The position numbers and the translations under genes are program-made. From assembly GCA_013823945.1 (NCBI GenBank), contig PNMZ01000002.1, positions 310,001 through 374,000 on the forward strand: a stretch of 64,000 bases of DNA, read 5' to 3'. Source of the stretch: a bacterium (GTDB lineage Bacteria > Armatimonadota > Fimbriimonadia > Fimbriimonadales > Fimbriimonadaceae). This document shows, piece by piece, positions 8,571-17,755 of the stretch (its first letter is position 1; every line of letters starts with the position of its first letter). The notes under the pieces are model-generated. The model had not been told where the DNA came from. It ran no database searches and saw only the letters and a program-made list of their open reading frames with translations.

Positions 8571-10103
8571 TTAGTCTTCGGGGTGGTCGTGGTGGATTTC
8601 TGGCCTCATCATGGGGAAGAGGAGGATTTCACGGAGGTGTTCGGCACCGGTGAGGAGCATGACGAGGCGGTCAATGCCGATGCCGCAGCCGCCGGTTGGG
8701 GGCATTCCGCTTTCGAGGGCATAGAGGAATTGCTCGTCCATGGGGTGGGCTTCGTCGTCGCCTTTGTTTCGCTCGCCGAGTTGCTGTTCGAACCGCTCCC
8801 GTTGGTCGAGGGGGTCGTTGATTTCGCTGAAAGCGTTGCAAATTTCTCGACCGAGGACGTAGCCTTCGAACCGGCGGGTGAATCCGGGGCGGTTCGGGTC
8901 CTTTTTAGCGAGAGGGGATGTTTCGATCGGGTAGCCGACAACGAAGGTGGGTTCTTGGAGGTGGGGTTCGACGAAGTGTTCGAGGAGTTTTTCGATGATG
9001 CCACCGAGGTTGTTTTCTTTCTCGGTGGGGAGTCCGACTCGCTTCATGGCGGCTTTGGCGTCGTCCATATTGGTGAGTTCTTCGGGGGCAATGCCGGATC
9101 GTTCGTGGATCGCGGTCATGAGGTCAACGCGGTGCCAGGACTTGCCGAAATCTATGTTTTGGATGTGTGGATCTCCAAACATTTTCTCAGAAACGTGGCG
9201 GAAAAGGTCTTCGACGCACGTCATCATGTCTTCGAGATTGGCGTAGGCTTCGTACCACTCGAGGAGGGTGAACTCGGGGTTGTGGCGATTGGAAACGCCC
9301 TCATTGCGGAAGACGCGGCCAATTTCGTACACCTTGGGTACGTCGCCGCAGATGATGCGCTTGAGGTAGAGCTCAAGAGAGATGCGGAGCTTAACTTCCA
9401 GATCGTAGGCGTTGTAGTGGGTTTTGAACGGGCGGGCGGCGGCACCACCAGCTTCGAGTTGGAGGAGAGGGGTTTCGACTTCGAGGTAGCCGCGGGCATC
9501 AAAGAATCGGCGGACTTCGCTGACGATGCGGGAGCGGTTGAGCAGCATTTCCCGGGCTTCTTTGTTTGTAATGAGATCGAGGTGGCGGTGGCGGTATCGC
9601 TGATCAACGTCCGTCAGGCCGTACCACTGCTCGCCATCTTTTTCTTTGCCGAGGGGGAGATTGTGGAGAGCTTTGCTGAGGGGGGTCAGGCTGTAAGCAT
9701 GGAGGGAGGGCTCTCCGGTTCTGGTTTTGAACAAAGGGCCGGTGATGCCGACGTGGTCGCCGATGTCGAGAAGCTTAAAGGCTTCCCAGGCGTTGGGGTT
9801 GAATTCTTCAAGTTCGTTTTTGCGGAAATAGACCTGGATGCGTTCTTCGCCGTCGGAGAGGTGGGCGAAGGCGGCCTTGCCCATGAGACGCATACTAACA
9901 AGGCGTCCGGCAAAGCTGATGCGGGGTTTGTCTTCTGTTGGTTTGTCTTCGCTGAGGTCGGCGAGGGTGTCGAAGTTATCGAGCAGGTGTTTGGCGGAAT
10001 GATCAATTTGAAATTTCTCGGTGGCGTAGGGGTCTAGGCCGAGGTCTCGAAGCTGTTGGAGCTTTTCGAGACGAATCTCGTGGATTGATCGATCTTCGCT
10101 CAT
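8571..10103 (-). CDS. lysS: Lysyl-tRNA synthetase, class II
   Basis: A 510-residue class II lysyl-tRNA synthetase that charges tRNA-Lys in the cytosol. The N-terminus has the OB-fold anticodon-binding domain ([20 protein letters not shown]). The catalytic core has motif 1 ([19 protein letters not shown]), motif 2 ([20 protein letters not shown]) and motif 3 ([15 protein letters not shown]), followed by [12 protein letters not shown]. The frame extends to 10163, but that start would lie within the sucD terminator hairpin, and family length favours ATG 10103 ([15 protein letters not shown]). No clear Shine-Dalgarno precedes it. It lies downstream of sucD on the same strand but is separated from it by that terminator. 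Confidence 0.95.
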   Translation of the reverse strand: MSEDRSIHEIRLEKLQQLRDLGLDPYATEKFQIDHSAKHLLDNFDTLADLSEDKPTEDKPRISFAGRLVSMRLMGKAAFAHLSDGEERIQVYFRKNELEEFNPNAWEAFKLLDIGDHVGITGPLFKTRTGEPSLHAYSLTPLSKALHNLPLGKEKDGEQWYGLTDVDQRYRHRHLDLITNKEAREMLLNRSRIVSEVRRFFDARGYLEVETPLLQLEAGGAAARPFKTHYNAYDLEVKLRISLELYLKRIICGDVPKVYEIGRVFRNEGVSNRHNPEFTLLEWYEAYANLEDMMTCVEDLFRHVSEKMFGDPHIQNIDFGKSWHRVDLMTAIHERSGIAPEELTNMDDAKAAMKRVGLPTEKENNLGGIIEKLLEHFVEPHLQEPTFVVGYPIETSPLAKKDPNRPGFTRRFEGYVLGREICNAFSEINDPLDQRERFEQQLGERNKGDDEAHPMDEQFLYALESGMPPTGGCGIGIDRLVMLLTGAEHLREILLFPMMRPEIHHDHPED

Positions 10104-10165
10104 TTGAATCTGGGAGTTTACAGTTTGGTGGGGTAGGGGCTTGGGGACGACGGGTTGATGCATGA

Positions 10166-10196
10166 AAACGCCCCGGATTTGGTGACCGGGGCGTTT
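10166..10196 (-). terminator. Intrinsic terminator of sucD
   Basis: AAACGCCCCGG pairs with CCGGGGCGTTT (11 bp) around a nine-base loop. On the minus strand the stem is followed by a T-run, so it ends the sucD transcript 22 bases after its stop. It also rules out a lysS start upstream of 10103. Confidence 0.88.
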
Positions 10197-10217
10197 GATG
10201 TTCGATATGGGATAGTG

Positions 10218-11102
10218 TCAGACGCCAGCGGCGACGAGAGAATCTTTGACCATTTGTGCGACTTGGGAGGTGGTATCCGCGACTTTAGCTCCGGCGTCGA
10301 GAAGCGCATCGACTTTAGATTGAGGGGTGCCAAGTTTGCCGCTGATGATGGCTCCGGCGTGGCCCATACGCTTGCCCGGAGGAGCGGTGCGTCCGGAAAT
10401 GAAGCTGACGACGGGTTTGGTCATGTGCTCCTTAATGAATGCAGCTCCGACCTCTTCATCGGTTCCTCCGATTTCACCGATCATGACGACGGCTTTTGTT
10501 TCGGGGTCTTCCTCGAACATGCGGAGGGCGTCAATGAAGCGGGTGCCAATGATGGGGTCTCCGCCGATGCCTACGCATGTGGTTTGCCCAAGATCGTTTT
10601 GGGTGAGTTCCCAGGCGACTTCGTATGTGAGAGTCCCAGAGCGGGAGACCATTCCGATTGGGCCCCTCTTAAAAATGTGACCGGGCATGATTCCCATCTT
10701 GCATTCATCCGGAGTGATAATTCCGGCGCAGTTTCCGCCGAGGAGGATGGATTTTCTGTTGGATTTAATTTTATTGACGGCGCGCATCATGTCATTGACG
10801 GGAACGCCTTCGGTGATGAGAGTGATGAAGGGGATTCCTGCGTCTTCGGCTTCAAGAACGGAATCAGCGGCGAACGGCGCGGGAACAAAAATGAGGGCGG
10901 CGTCGGCACCGGTGGCGGCGACGGCTTCATGCATTGTGTTGAAGATCGGTCGGTCGAGGTGGGTGGTGCCGCCCTTTCCGGGAGTGACTCCGGCAACGAC
11001 TTGGGTTCCGTACTGGATCATTTGTCCGGCATGGAAGCTTCCTTCTTTACCGGTCATTCCGGCGACGACGACTTTTGTATTTTTGTTGACCAAAACCGAC
11101 AT
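10218..11102 (-). CDS. sucD: Succinyl-CoA ligase (ADP/GDP-forming) alpha subunit
   Basis: A 294-residue alpha subunit of succinyl-CoA synthetase (TCA cycle: succinyl-CoA + NDP + Pi to succinate + CoA + NTP). The N-terminal CoA-binding Rossmann domain begins [20 protein letters not shown]. The C-terminal ligase domain holds the phosphorylated histidine in [10 protein letters not shown]. Other family marks are GGNCAGII and [15 protein letters not shown]. The length is normal. The beta subunit gene sucC, normally directly upstream, is absent here: the upstream neighbour is a cyclophilin gene. sucD must therefore be supplied with SucC from another locus. A strong terminator follows. Confidence 0.95.
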   Translation of the reverse strand: MSVLVNKNTKVVVAGMTGKEGSFHAGQMIQYGTQVVAGVTPGKGGTTHLDRPIFNTMHEAVAATGADAALIFVPAPFAADSVLEAEDAGIPFITLITEGVPVNDMMRAVNKIKSNRKSILLGGNCAGIITPDECKMGIMPGHIFKRGPIGMVSRSGTLTYEVAWELTQNDLGQTTCVGIGGDPIIGTRFIDALRMFEEDPETKAVVMIGEIGGTDEEVGAAFIKEHMTKPVVSFISGRTAPPGKRMGHAGAIISGKLGTPQSKVDALLDAGAKVADTTSQVAQMVKDSLVAAGV

Positions 11103-11151
11103 AGTGTTTTCCGCTTGAGTTGAGGATACCGGAGGTGGGTGGTGGTCCGGG

Positions 11152-11688
11152 TTACTTCATTTTTGCGGAGAGGATGAGGTCGCCGCGGTGACATTTTTCG
11201 ATGACGTCCCACCCTTCGGTGACTTTGGCGAATGCAACATATTTGCCATCGAGGCGTTTGTTATCGGCGAGGTTGATAAAGAAGTGGCTGCTGCCGCTGT
11301 TGTCACCCGGGGATTCAAGTGCGATCCCGAGGGTGCCTTTGAGGTGGCTCATCGGTGATTTCTCGAACGGAATGGGCTTGCCAAAAGTACTCTCACCGAG
11401 TCCAGAAGTACCGCCATTCTCTCCGGGGAGTCGTCGAGCTTCTTCGGGGAGCATGGATTTAGAATCAGGGTCGCCAGTTTGAAGGACAAAGTTATTGACT
11501 TTGCGGTGCCAGAGCATGCCGTTGTAGACTTTTTGTTCGACGAGGGATTGGAAGTGAGCGCATGTGTTGGGGGCAGCGGTTCGGTCGAGAGTGACGACGA
11601 AAGAGCCTCGATTTTGAACCTGAAATTCGACTTGGCTCAATTGGGGTTGTGTGACAAGGCTGGTAACAAAGGCGAACGTGCCAATCAT
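11152..11688 (-). CDS. Cyclophilin-type peptidyl-prolyl cis-trans isomerase
   Basis: A 178-residue cyclophilin that would speed proline cis/trans isomerisation during protein folding. Family marks are [38 protein letters not shown] (the usual FHRvi..FmiQgGDP), and [12 protein letters not shown] near the C-terminus. The classic catalytic Arg is present in the WHRK segment. Some bacterial cyclophilins are periplasmic; the first residues here ([14 protein letters not shown]) are only weakly hydrophobic, so localisation is uncertain. It ends 49 bases before the sucD start on the same strand, so the two may be cotranscribed. It diverges from the GGDEF gene at 11744. Confidence 0.9.
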   Translation of the reverse strand: MIGTFAFVTSLVTQPQLSQVEFQVQNRGSFVVTLDRTAAPNTCAHFQSLVEQKVYNGMLWHRKVNNFVLQTGDPDSKSMLPEEARRLPGENGGTSGLGESTFGKPIPFEKSPMSHLKGTLGIALESPGDNSGSSHFFINLADNKRLDGKYVAFAKVTEGWDVIEKCHRGDLILSAKMK

Positions 11689-11743
11689 GACCTGATTCTA
11701 CTTGATAGATTGGATTAAAGGTCTTGTGTAAGTTCTGCCGAAT

Positions 11744-12781
11744 ATGTTGAATACGGCTATGGGATTCCTTTCACTTTGGGCAGATGGAAAGCGCGAATCG
11801 CTTGGTATTGAAGGTGATTCGAAGGGTGCTTCGCAGGATCATTCACTCAGCGTCATAAATTTGTGCGACGTACTGATTGAGAGCTTGCGCGATGGAATTA
11901 TGATTCGTAATGCCAAGGAAGCTGAGATTTTTGAAGCTGCCCTGGCCGACTTGAGAGCTGCGATCAAGAGTGATTCTCCTTCGCCGAAGCATGTTGCGGA
12001 GTTGCGGGAGAAGGTTGCTTACTTGTCGCGAGAATATGGACTTTGGCAGAAGTCAGCGGTTTCTGATATGTTTCGGGAATTGTCGCTCGGATGCTCGGAG
12101 TTGATCCAGGCCGCACAGGAGGATGCGCAGAGACTTCAATCTGTTCGAAGTGAGCTTGAGAAGTTAGCCGAACGCTCGAGTTATGCACCAATTGGCGGTG
12201 ATGAATTACGGGAAATCCTTGCTCAATTGCCTACTCAGAGTAAGCGTTGGGATGCGTCCAAAGATTTTGTAAAGCGTCGGGTCAAGCTTTCGGAAAAGTT
12301 GACGGGGCGGTTTTTAGGTGTCGCTCTTGCAACTCATGAAACGTGGTGCGATGAAGTCGTGAAATCTATTGGATTGGTGGGGCGTGGGGCGGGTCAATAT
12401 GCGGCGGCGTTGGTTGATATTGACCAATTCTTGGAGTTCATCGATCGGGAAGGATCAGTTCGGGCTGATGAAGTGTTGGAACGTGTTGGATCGGTACTCA
12501 AGGAATGTGTTGGGGCAAGTGGGCTAGTTGCACGGGCGAACGGAGACGAGTTCTACATTTGCGTGGCGATGCGGGCAGACGAATTTGTTTCTCGATTGAC
12601 GGGCGGGATTGCTCAAATTGTCGAAACGGGGATCACCGTGAGTGTGGGATGCGTGCCGATCTCGCCGAGATTAACGCGGGACGAGGTTTCTGGTTACTTG
12701 GCAATTGGCGTTCAGCGAGCCAAATCAACGGGCGGTAATCAGATATTTGTTCTGAACACAGAGCGGGAAGCTGCAGCTTAG
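11744..12781 (+). CDS. GGDEF-domain protein with NGDEF active-site motif
   Basis: A 345-residue soluble protein. Residues about 1-190 are helical, Glu/Lys-rich and match no domain I know. About 215-340 form a GGDEF domain: AALVDIDQFLEFID (metal-binding Asp region), EVLERVGSVLKECVG, then RANGDEFYICV, where the first Gly of the GG(D/E)EF loop is Asn, then SVGCVPISP and RAKSTGGNQIFVL. A diguanylate cyclase converts two GTP to cyclic-di-GMP. The NGDEF loop retains the metal-binding and catalytic acids, so activity is possible but not assured. No RxxD inhibitory site is seen five residues before the motif. No Shine-Dalgarno is visible; ATG 11759 is an alternative start. Confidence 0.75.
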   Translation: MLNTAMGFLSLWADGKRESLGIEGDSKGASQDHSLSVINLCDVLIESLRDGIMIRNAKEAEIFEAALADLRAAIKSDSPSPKHVAELREKVAYLSREYGLWQKSAVSDMFRELSLGCSELIQAAQEDAQRLQSVRSELEKLAERSSYAPIGGDELREILAQLPTQSKRWDASKDFVKRRVKLSEKLTGRFLGVALATHETWCDEVVKSIGLVGRGAGQYAAALVDIDQFLEFIDREGSVRADEVLERVGSVLKECVGASGLVARANGDEFYICVAMRADEFVSRLTGGIAQIVETGITVSVGCVPISPRLTRDEVSGYLAIGVQRAKSTGGNQIFVLNTEREAAA

Positions 12782-12930
12782 GCGTGGAGTCCTTCCAGGA
12801 GTTCGAGTTGGGTTTCAATGCTTTCGGCAAGGGCATGGGGGTCTTGCTCCTGCTCCCGAGACTTTTGAACGAGATTTGCTAAGACAAATCCAACGGCGAC
12901 GCCGATGGCAAGGAAAGCCAGGTTTTTCAT
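12778..12930 (-). CDS. Small single-pass membrane protein (50 aa)
   Basis: A 50-residue frame beginning MKNLAFLAIGVAVGFVLANL, a clear N-terminal membrane helix, followed by a charged tail (QKSREQEQDPHALAESIETQ, then LELLEGLHA). The tail should form a cytosolic or periplasmic amphipathic helix. It converges on the GGDEF gene with a four-base overlap of stop codons. A weak AGGG lies six bases before the ATG. It is too short for domain calls; support is the clean architecture and the otherwise empty 193-base gap. The function is unknown. Confidence 0.55.
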   Translation of the reverse strand: MKNLAFLAIGVAVGFVLANLVQKSREQEQDPHALAESIETQLELLEGLHA

Positions 12931-12973
12931 GTATGCCCTATATTACTTGGGTTCAGAGGTGAATGTTGCGGGT

Positions 12974-13618
12974 TCAGAACGGCTTCAGCGGTTCTTGGCT
13001 GAGAAAATATGAGTTATCGTAGAACGGGAGCTGGATCAGCCTTGCCCAAGTGTTGCCCTTTTGGGCCAGGTGTCCGGAGTGAGAATTCACCGGCTGGCCG
13101 CCGAGTAGGGTTGCGGTTTGCGAATCCATGATGAGAAGCGGCTGGCGGTTACTTTTCCAATACAAGACGAGGCGGTAAGTGATTTGTTGACCGATGAGAG
13201 CGGTGGCGCGATAATCATGTTCGGCAAGTAGAACGATGGCATCAAGTTCAGCAAGTTGCCCGCGGATTATTCGTTTGAAGAGTCCTTGACCCTCGCGTCG
13301 GGCGTACATTCGAGTTTTGAGATCGAGGGTCATACGTTCGGAAGATAATTGTCCCCAGACTCCGGCAAAAGCGACCAACGGGCCAGCCCAAATCAGCACA
13401 TAGCTGGGGAAGATCAGGAATCCGTTGCCCGTGAGAGCAAGCAGAAAGAGCAGACCGCCAGAAATGATGCTGGCCCAAGTCAAAAAGTCGTACCAACGGG
13501 GTGGTGCGACGACGATGCGGGTTTCTCGAACGAGACGGCTGGAAAGGGGTGTTTCGAGCCCTAATTTTGAGCGGCTCTGAATAATTTGGGGGGTCTCAGG
13601 AGTGGGCCGTTGTTGCAT
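12974..13618 (-). CDS. Two-helix membrane protein of unknown function
   Basis: A 214-residue protein I do not recognise. Residues 1-40 are polar. Two membrane helices follow at about 43-65 (FLTWASIISGGLLFLLAL) and 68-90 (FLIFPSYVLIWAGPLVAFAG). The C-terminal 120 residues form a soluble mixed alpha/beta region that starts SSERMTLDLKTRMYARREG. The arrangement (helical hairpin, then a basic soluble domain) resembles bPH2/YcxB-like membrane proteins, but no motif confirms this. It is transcribed away from the 4-helix membrane protein at 13650, with 31 bases between the starts. Confidence 0.6.
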   Translation of the reverse strand: MQQRPTPETPQIIQSRSKLGLETPLSSRLVRETRIVVAPPRWYDFLTWASIISGGLLFLLALTGNGFLIFPSYVLIWAGPLVAFAGVWGQLSSERMTLDLKTRMYARREGQGLFKRIIRGQLAELDAIVLLAEHDYRATALIGQQITYRLVLYWKSNRQPLLIMDSQTATLLGGQPVNSHSGHLAQKGNTWARLIQLPFYDNSYFLSQEPLKPF

Positions 13619-13649
13619 TCTTTGTCAGGGGATATCGTAGAGGACGGTG

Positions 13650-14051
13650 ATGGAGGAGAAAAGGGTACCGCGCTGGGTTCGAGGATGGTTTTGGGGGGCT
13701 GCAATTTACAACGTTTTGTGGGGCGCGTGGGTGATATTTTTTCCGGGGATGATCTTTGAACTGTGCGGAATGGATCTAATCAACTATCCAGGGGTTTGGC
13801 AAGGTGTGGGCATGATTGTATTGGTGTATGCATTGGGTTACTACTATATTGGTAAGGATCCGGAGCGATACGGAAACTTTGTTTGGGTGGGTTTACTGGG
13901 GAAGACGTTCGGTCCGTTAGGGGGAGTCATGGCGTTTACTCGTGGGGAATTTCCGCTCGCGTTTGCATGGGTCTTTGTGTTCAACGATTTGATTTGGTGG
14001 CCCGCGTTTTGGAAGTTTGCTTTGACTTATGCCCGTAAGCCGCTGGAATAG
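13650..14051 (+). CDS. Small four-helix integral membrane protein
   Basis: A 133-residue, very Trp/Phe-rich membrane protein with about four transmembrane helices (near residues 12-30, 48-66, 78-95 and 103-122). GKTFGPLGGV and FVFNDLIWWPAFWKF are the most distinctive segments. It resembles uncharacterised small integral membrane proteins, but I cannot assign a function. A GTG three bases earlier (13647) is an alternative start; the ATG is preferred. It lies upstream of dnaE by about 107 bases and is probably independent of it. Confidence 0.6.
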   Translation: MEEKRVPRWVRGWFWGAAIYNVLWGAWVIFFPGMIFELCGMDLINYPGVWQGVGMIVLVYALGYYYIGKDPERYGNFVWVGLLGKTFGPLGGVMAFTRGEFPLAFAWVFVFNDLIWWPAFWKFALTYARKPLE

Positions 14052-14158
14052 GGGAATGAGGGTGGAAAAGCCGGAGTAATTACGAGCATCGGGAGGGATA
14101 CTCGTACCGTCCTGAATTTGCTGGCCCGATTGGGTTTCAGCTTCCCTTGTTGAACCCT

Positions 14159-17100
14159 ATGTGCAAGCAGCCGTTCGTCCATTTGCATAACCACACTGAA
14201 TACTCGTTGCTCGACGGGGCGACGCGGATCAAGGATATGGTTCAGCGGGCAAAAGAGAACGATATGCCGGCCATGGCGATCACCGATCACGGGGTGATGT
14301 TTGGGTGTATGGAGTTTTACTTTGAGTGCAAGAAGCAGGGGGTCAAGCCGATTTTGGGGATGGAGGCGTACGTTGCGCCGGGCGGGTTGCAGAACAAGAG
14401 CCGGGGAGAGGAAAAGGATAGTTTTCACCTATTGCTATTGGCGAAAAGTATGGAGGGTTACCGCAATCTGTGCAAGCTTCATACGGTTGCGGCGCTGGAA
14501 GGTTTTTATTACCGGCCCAGGGTTGATCATGAGCTTCTCGAGAAGCACGCAAAGGGTTTGATTACGAGTACGACCTGCTTGGGGAGTGAAGTGAATCAGG
14601 CACTTCTTGCTAATGACTACAAACGGGCACTTGAGATCGCGGGTTGGTACCGAGATTTATTCGATGAGGGGAGCTATTTTGTCGAATTACAAGATCATGG
14701 ATTACCAGAACAGCGACTGTGCAATGAAGGGTTGATCAAGATTGCGAAAGATCTCAAATTGCCGCTGGTCTGTACGAATGACGCACACTACTTGTGCCGG
14801 GAAGACGCTGACCCGCATGATGTTTTGCTTTGTATTGGCACGGGAAGTTTACGGGAAGATAACAAGCGGTTTAAGTTCACGGGTGAAGAGTTTTATGTGA
14901 AGACACCAGAGGAGATGGCGAGACTGTTCCCACAGAATCCGGAAGCGATGGAGAATTCGTTGCACTTTGCTGAGATGTGCAATTTGGAGTTGGAATCGAG
15001 CCGGGCTTTGATGCCGAGTCCGGAGCTTGAACCTGGCCACGATCCTTCGAGTTACTTGCGGCATTTGGCGGAACAAGGCTTGAAGAACCGCGTGAAGAAT
15101 CCGGATGATTCTTACTTCGAGCGGTTGAACTATGAACTGAGGGTGATTGAGCAAACGGGCTATGACACTTACTTTTTGCTTGTCAAGGAGTTTGCCCAGT
15201 TCACACGGAGTCAGGACATTATGTTTGGGGTTCGGGGCTCGGCGGCGGGGAGTTTGGTGAGTTATACAATCGGCATCACGGACGTTGATCCAGTTTATTA
15301 TGATTTGACTTTCGAGCGGTTTTTGAATCCGGAACGCGTGAGCATGCCGGACGTTGACATGGATTTTGAGGATGCCCGTCGGGATGAGGTGATCAAGTGG
15401 GTGACGGAAAAGTACGGTCAAGAGCGGGTGGCGCAGATTATTACATTTGGAACTTTGGGCCCGAAAGCGGCGATCCGAGACGCGGCGAGGGTGATGGGCT
15501 TCCAGCCGATGGAAGCGGATCGGGTTGCGAAGACGATTCCGACAGGGCCGGGCTGGAGCATTGATAAGGCGATGAAGGAAGTCGCGGAGTTCAAAGCGAT
15601 TTACACAAATGAGCCGAAGATCAAAGGGCTGGTGGACACAGCTAAGCGGATTGAAGGGTTGTCTCGCCATGCGGGAGTTCACGCTGCCGGTGTTGTGATT
15701 GCTGAGGAGCCGCTGAGTGACTATGTGCCGCTTTATCGCGGCAGCGATGGACAGGCGGTTACCGCTTATGAAATGGGAATTCTTGAGAAGATTGGGATGC
15801 TCAAGATGGACTTTCTGGGACTGAGTAACTTAACGGTTCTCGCTCGGACGATTGATCACATTCGTGCGACTAGAGGGCACCTTGATGAGAAAGAGATCAG
15901 GGAAAAGCATCCGGTCTTGATGCCGGGTGGTCATTTGAACATTCCATTTGATGATCAGCCGACTTACGATATGTTGAGTCGGGGAGAGACGGTAGGGGTA
16001 TTCCAGCTTGAATCAGGGGGGATGAGGCGGAATATCGTAGAGCTGAAACCCCAAAGTGTGCAGGAGCTTGCGGCGATGGTTGCGCTGTATCGGCCCGGGC
16101 CAATGGAGCACATCCCGAGGTTTGTTTCGAATAAGTTTGGTCGGACGAAAATTGAGCTTGCTACTCCCGAAATGGAGCCGCTTTTACGAGAGACTTACGG
16201 GATTATCGTTTATCAAGATCAGGTTTTGAAGCTCGTTCAGGCTCTGGCAGGTTTTACGCTGGGAAAAGCGGACATTCTTCGCCGGGCGATGGGGAAGAAG
16301 GAGAAAGCGATCATGGACGCGATGCAGAGCGAGTTCATGGAGGGGGCCAAAGCGAATGGTATAGCAGAGTCGGCGGCGGCTCAGGTGTGGGACTTGTTGC
16401 TCCCATTTGCAGGCTACGCTTTTAACAAAGCCCATGCGGTGTGCTACGCGATTTTGGCTTACCAGACGGCATACCTGAAGGCGAATTATCCGGTTGAATA
16501 TTTGGCGGGATTGCTCGCCGTTTTCCGTGAGAAAGAAGACAAGGTGACGACGTTTATTGAGGAATGTCGTCGGACCAAGATTCCAGTATTGCCGCCTGAT
16601 GTGAACTTGTCAGAATTGGACTTTACGATTGAGAAGCAATCAATCGGGAAAGGGAAGAAAGTAAAGCAAATCGAGGCGATCCGGTTTGGTCTTGGAGCAA
16701 TTAAAGGGGTAGGTGAAGGATTGGTGCGCAAGATTGTAGAGGAGCGGGCGAATGCTCCTTATGAGCATCTGTTTGACTTTTGTGATCGTCTCCGGCAAGC
16801 GGGACTGAATAAGGGGTCACTGGAGGCTCTGATCCGGGCAGGGGCTTTGGAGTCGATTGATAAGAACCGGTTCAAGCTTATGAACGCGGCGGAGGGTGCA
16901 TTGATCTTTGCGGACAATGCGAACCGATCTCGGATTGTTGGTCAGGATTCGTTGTTTGGAGAGGCGACTGAGTTGGCCTTGGAGCTGCCAGTTCTGCCGG
17001 ATACTCCTGCACCTGATCGATCGGATATTTTGAAGATGGAGAAGGAGACAATGGGGATTTACATTAGTGATCACCCATTGCGGGGTTATGAGTTCACTTT

Positions 17101-17737
17101 GCGATCGGCGGGAACGCATAACTGTGCGAACGTACTGGAGATGGAGAATCCTCAGCGCGTTAGCGTGGCAGGATTGCTGAGCCAGGTTCAAGTCCGACCA
17201 AGCCAGCGAACGGGGGCCCTGGTTGCTAGGATTACGCTTGAAGACTTCACGGGGCAAGTCGGGGGATTCGCATTTGGCGATACGGTGACAAAGTTCCAAG
17301 GGGTTTTGGAGAAAGACAAAGTCGTTTTGGTGGAGGGTCGGGTGAAATTTGATGAGCGGAGCCAGGGTCCGGAGCGAACACCCGAGATTCAGATTTTTGA
17401 TGTTAAGGAACTTCCTGCGCCAGTTTATGTTGAGTCAAATGATGATTCGGTTGAGGGTCGGATCATGGTGAACATCAAATTGGCTAAGGTGAGCCAACTG
17501 GAGCGGCTCCGGCAGCTCGTGGAATCGAATCCAGGAGATTATGAAGTTGTTTTGAATTTTGTGGGAGCTAATGTATTTTCGCCAATCATTCTTCTTAATC
17601 GGGTGAATCCTTCGGATGAAGTGCTCCGGATGATGCGGCGATACTTGGATGACGCGGAGATTGATGTAATGAGCTCGGCTGGGACATTTGGGGAAGAAAG
17701 TACGGTTGAGGGACGAGAAGCCGCTTCCGTGCGTTAA
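14159..17737 (+). CDS. dnaE: DNA polymerase III alpha subunit
   Basis: A 1192-residue replicative polymerase. The PHP domain begins FVHLHNHTEYSLLDGA and continues MPAMAITDHGVMFG. The palm has GVRGSAAGSLVSYTIGI and the catalytic aspartates in PDVDMDFEDARRDEVI. FRRPGPME-type residues appear as ALYRPGPMEHIPRF, and helix-hairpin-helix/tau-binding and OB-fold parts follow (VSVAGLLSQVQVRPSQ near residue 1000). The length is normal for DnaE1. The frame is open to TTG 14147, but ATG 14159 places the start right before the PHP motif. No Shine-Dalgarno is visible. It ends 18 bases before the Spy-like gene, which may be cotranscribed. Confidence 0.96.
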   Translation: MCKQPFVHLHNHTEYSLLDGATRIKDMVQRAKENDMPAMAITDHGVMFGCMEFYFECKKQGVKPILGMEAYVAPGGLQNKSRGEEKDSFHLLLLAKSMEGYRNLCKLHTVAALEGFYYRPRVDHELLEKHAKGLITSTTCLGSEVNQALLANDYKRALEIAGWYRDLFDEGSYFVELQDHGLPEQRLCNEGLIKIAKDLKLPLVCTNDAHYLCREDADPHDVLLCIGTGSLREDNKRFKFTGEEFYVKTPEEMARLFPQNPEAMENSLHFAEMCNLELESSRALMPSPELEPGHDPSSYLRHLAEQGLKNRVKNPDDSYFERLNYELRVIEQTGYDTYFLLVKEFAQFTRSQDIMFGVRGSAAGSLVSYTIGITDVDPVYYDLTFERFLNPERVSMPDVDMDFEDARRDEVIKWVTEKYGQERVAQIITFGTLGPKAAIRDAARVMGFQPMEADRVAKTIPTGPGWSIDKAMKEVAEFKAIYTNEPKIKGLVDTAKRIEGLSRHAGVHAAGVVIAEEPLSDYVPLYRGSDGQAVTAYEMGILEKIGMLKMDFLGLSNLTVLARTIDHIRATRGHLDEKEIREKHPVLMPGGHLNIPFDDQPTYDMLSRGETVGVFQLESGGMRRNIVELKPQSVQELAAMVALYRPGPMEHIPRFVSNKFGRTKIELATPEMEPLLRETYGIIVYQDQVLKLVQALAGFTLGKADILRRAMGKKEKAIMDAMQSEFMEGAKANGIAESAAAQVWDLLLPFAGYAFNKAHAVCYAILAYQTAYLKANYPVEYLAGLLAVFREKEDKVTTFIEECRRTKIPVLPPDVNLSELDFTIEKQSIGKGKKVKQIEAIRFGLGAIKGVGEGLVRKIVEERANAPYEHLFDFCDRLRQAGLNKGSLEALIRAGALESIDKNRFKLMNAAEGALIFADNANRSRIVGQDSLFGEATELALELPVLPDTPAPDRSDILKMEKETMGIYISDHPLRGYEFTLRSAGTHNCANVLEMENPQRVSVAGLLSQVQVRPSQRTGALVARITLEDFTGQVGGFAFGDTVTKFQGVLEKDKVVLVEGRVKFDERSQGPERTPEIQIFDVKELPAPVYVESNDDSVEGRIMVNIKLAKVSQLERLRQLVESNPGDYEVVLNFVGANVFSPIILLNRVNPSDEVLRMMRRYLDDAEIDVMSSAGTFGEESTVEGREAASVR

Positions 17738-17755
17738 GATGGGTAGGATTTGATC

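Noticed and set aside
8583-10037. 484-codon plus-strand frame antisense to lysS
   Set aside because: A mirror of the lysS coding frame: acidic, Gly/Val/Phe-rich product with no motif and no ribosome-binding site. lysS is certain.
10155-11123. 322-codon plus-strand frame over sucD
   Set aside because: Antisense shadow of a clear sucD gene, with no domain.
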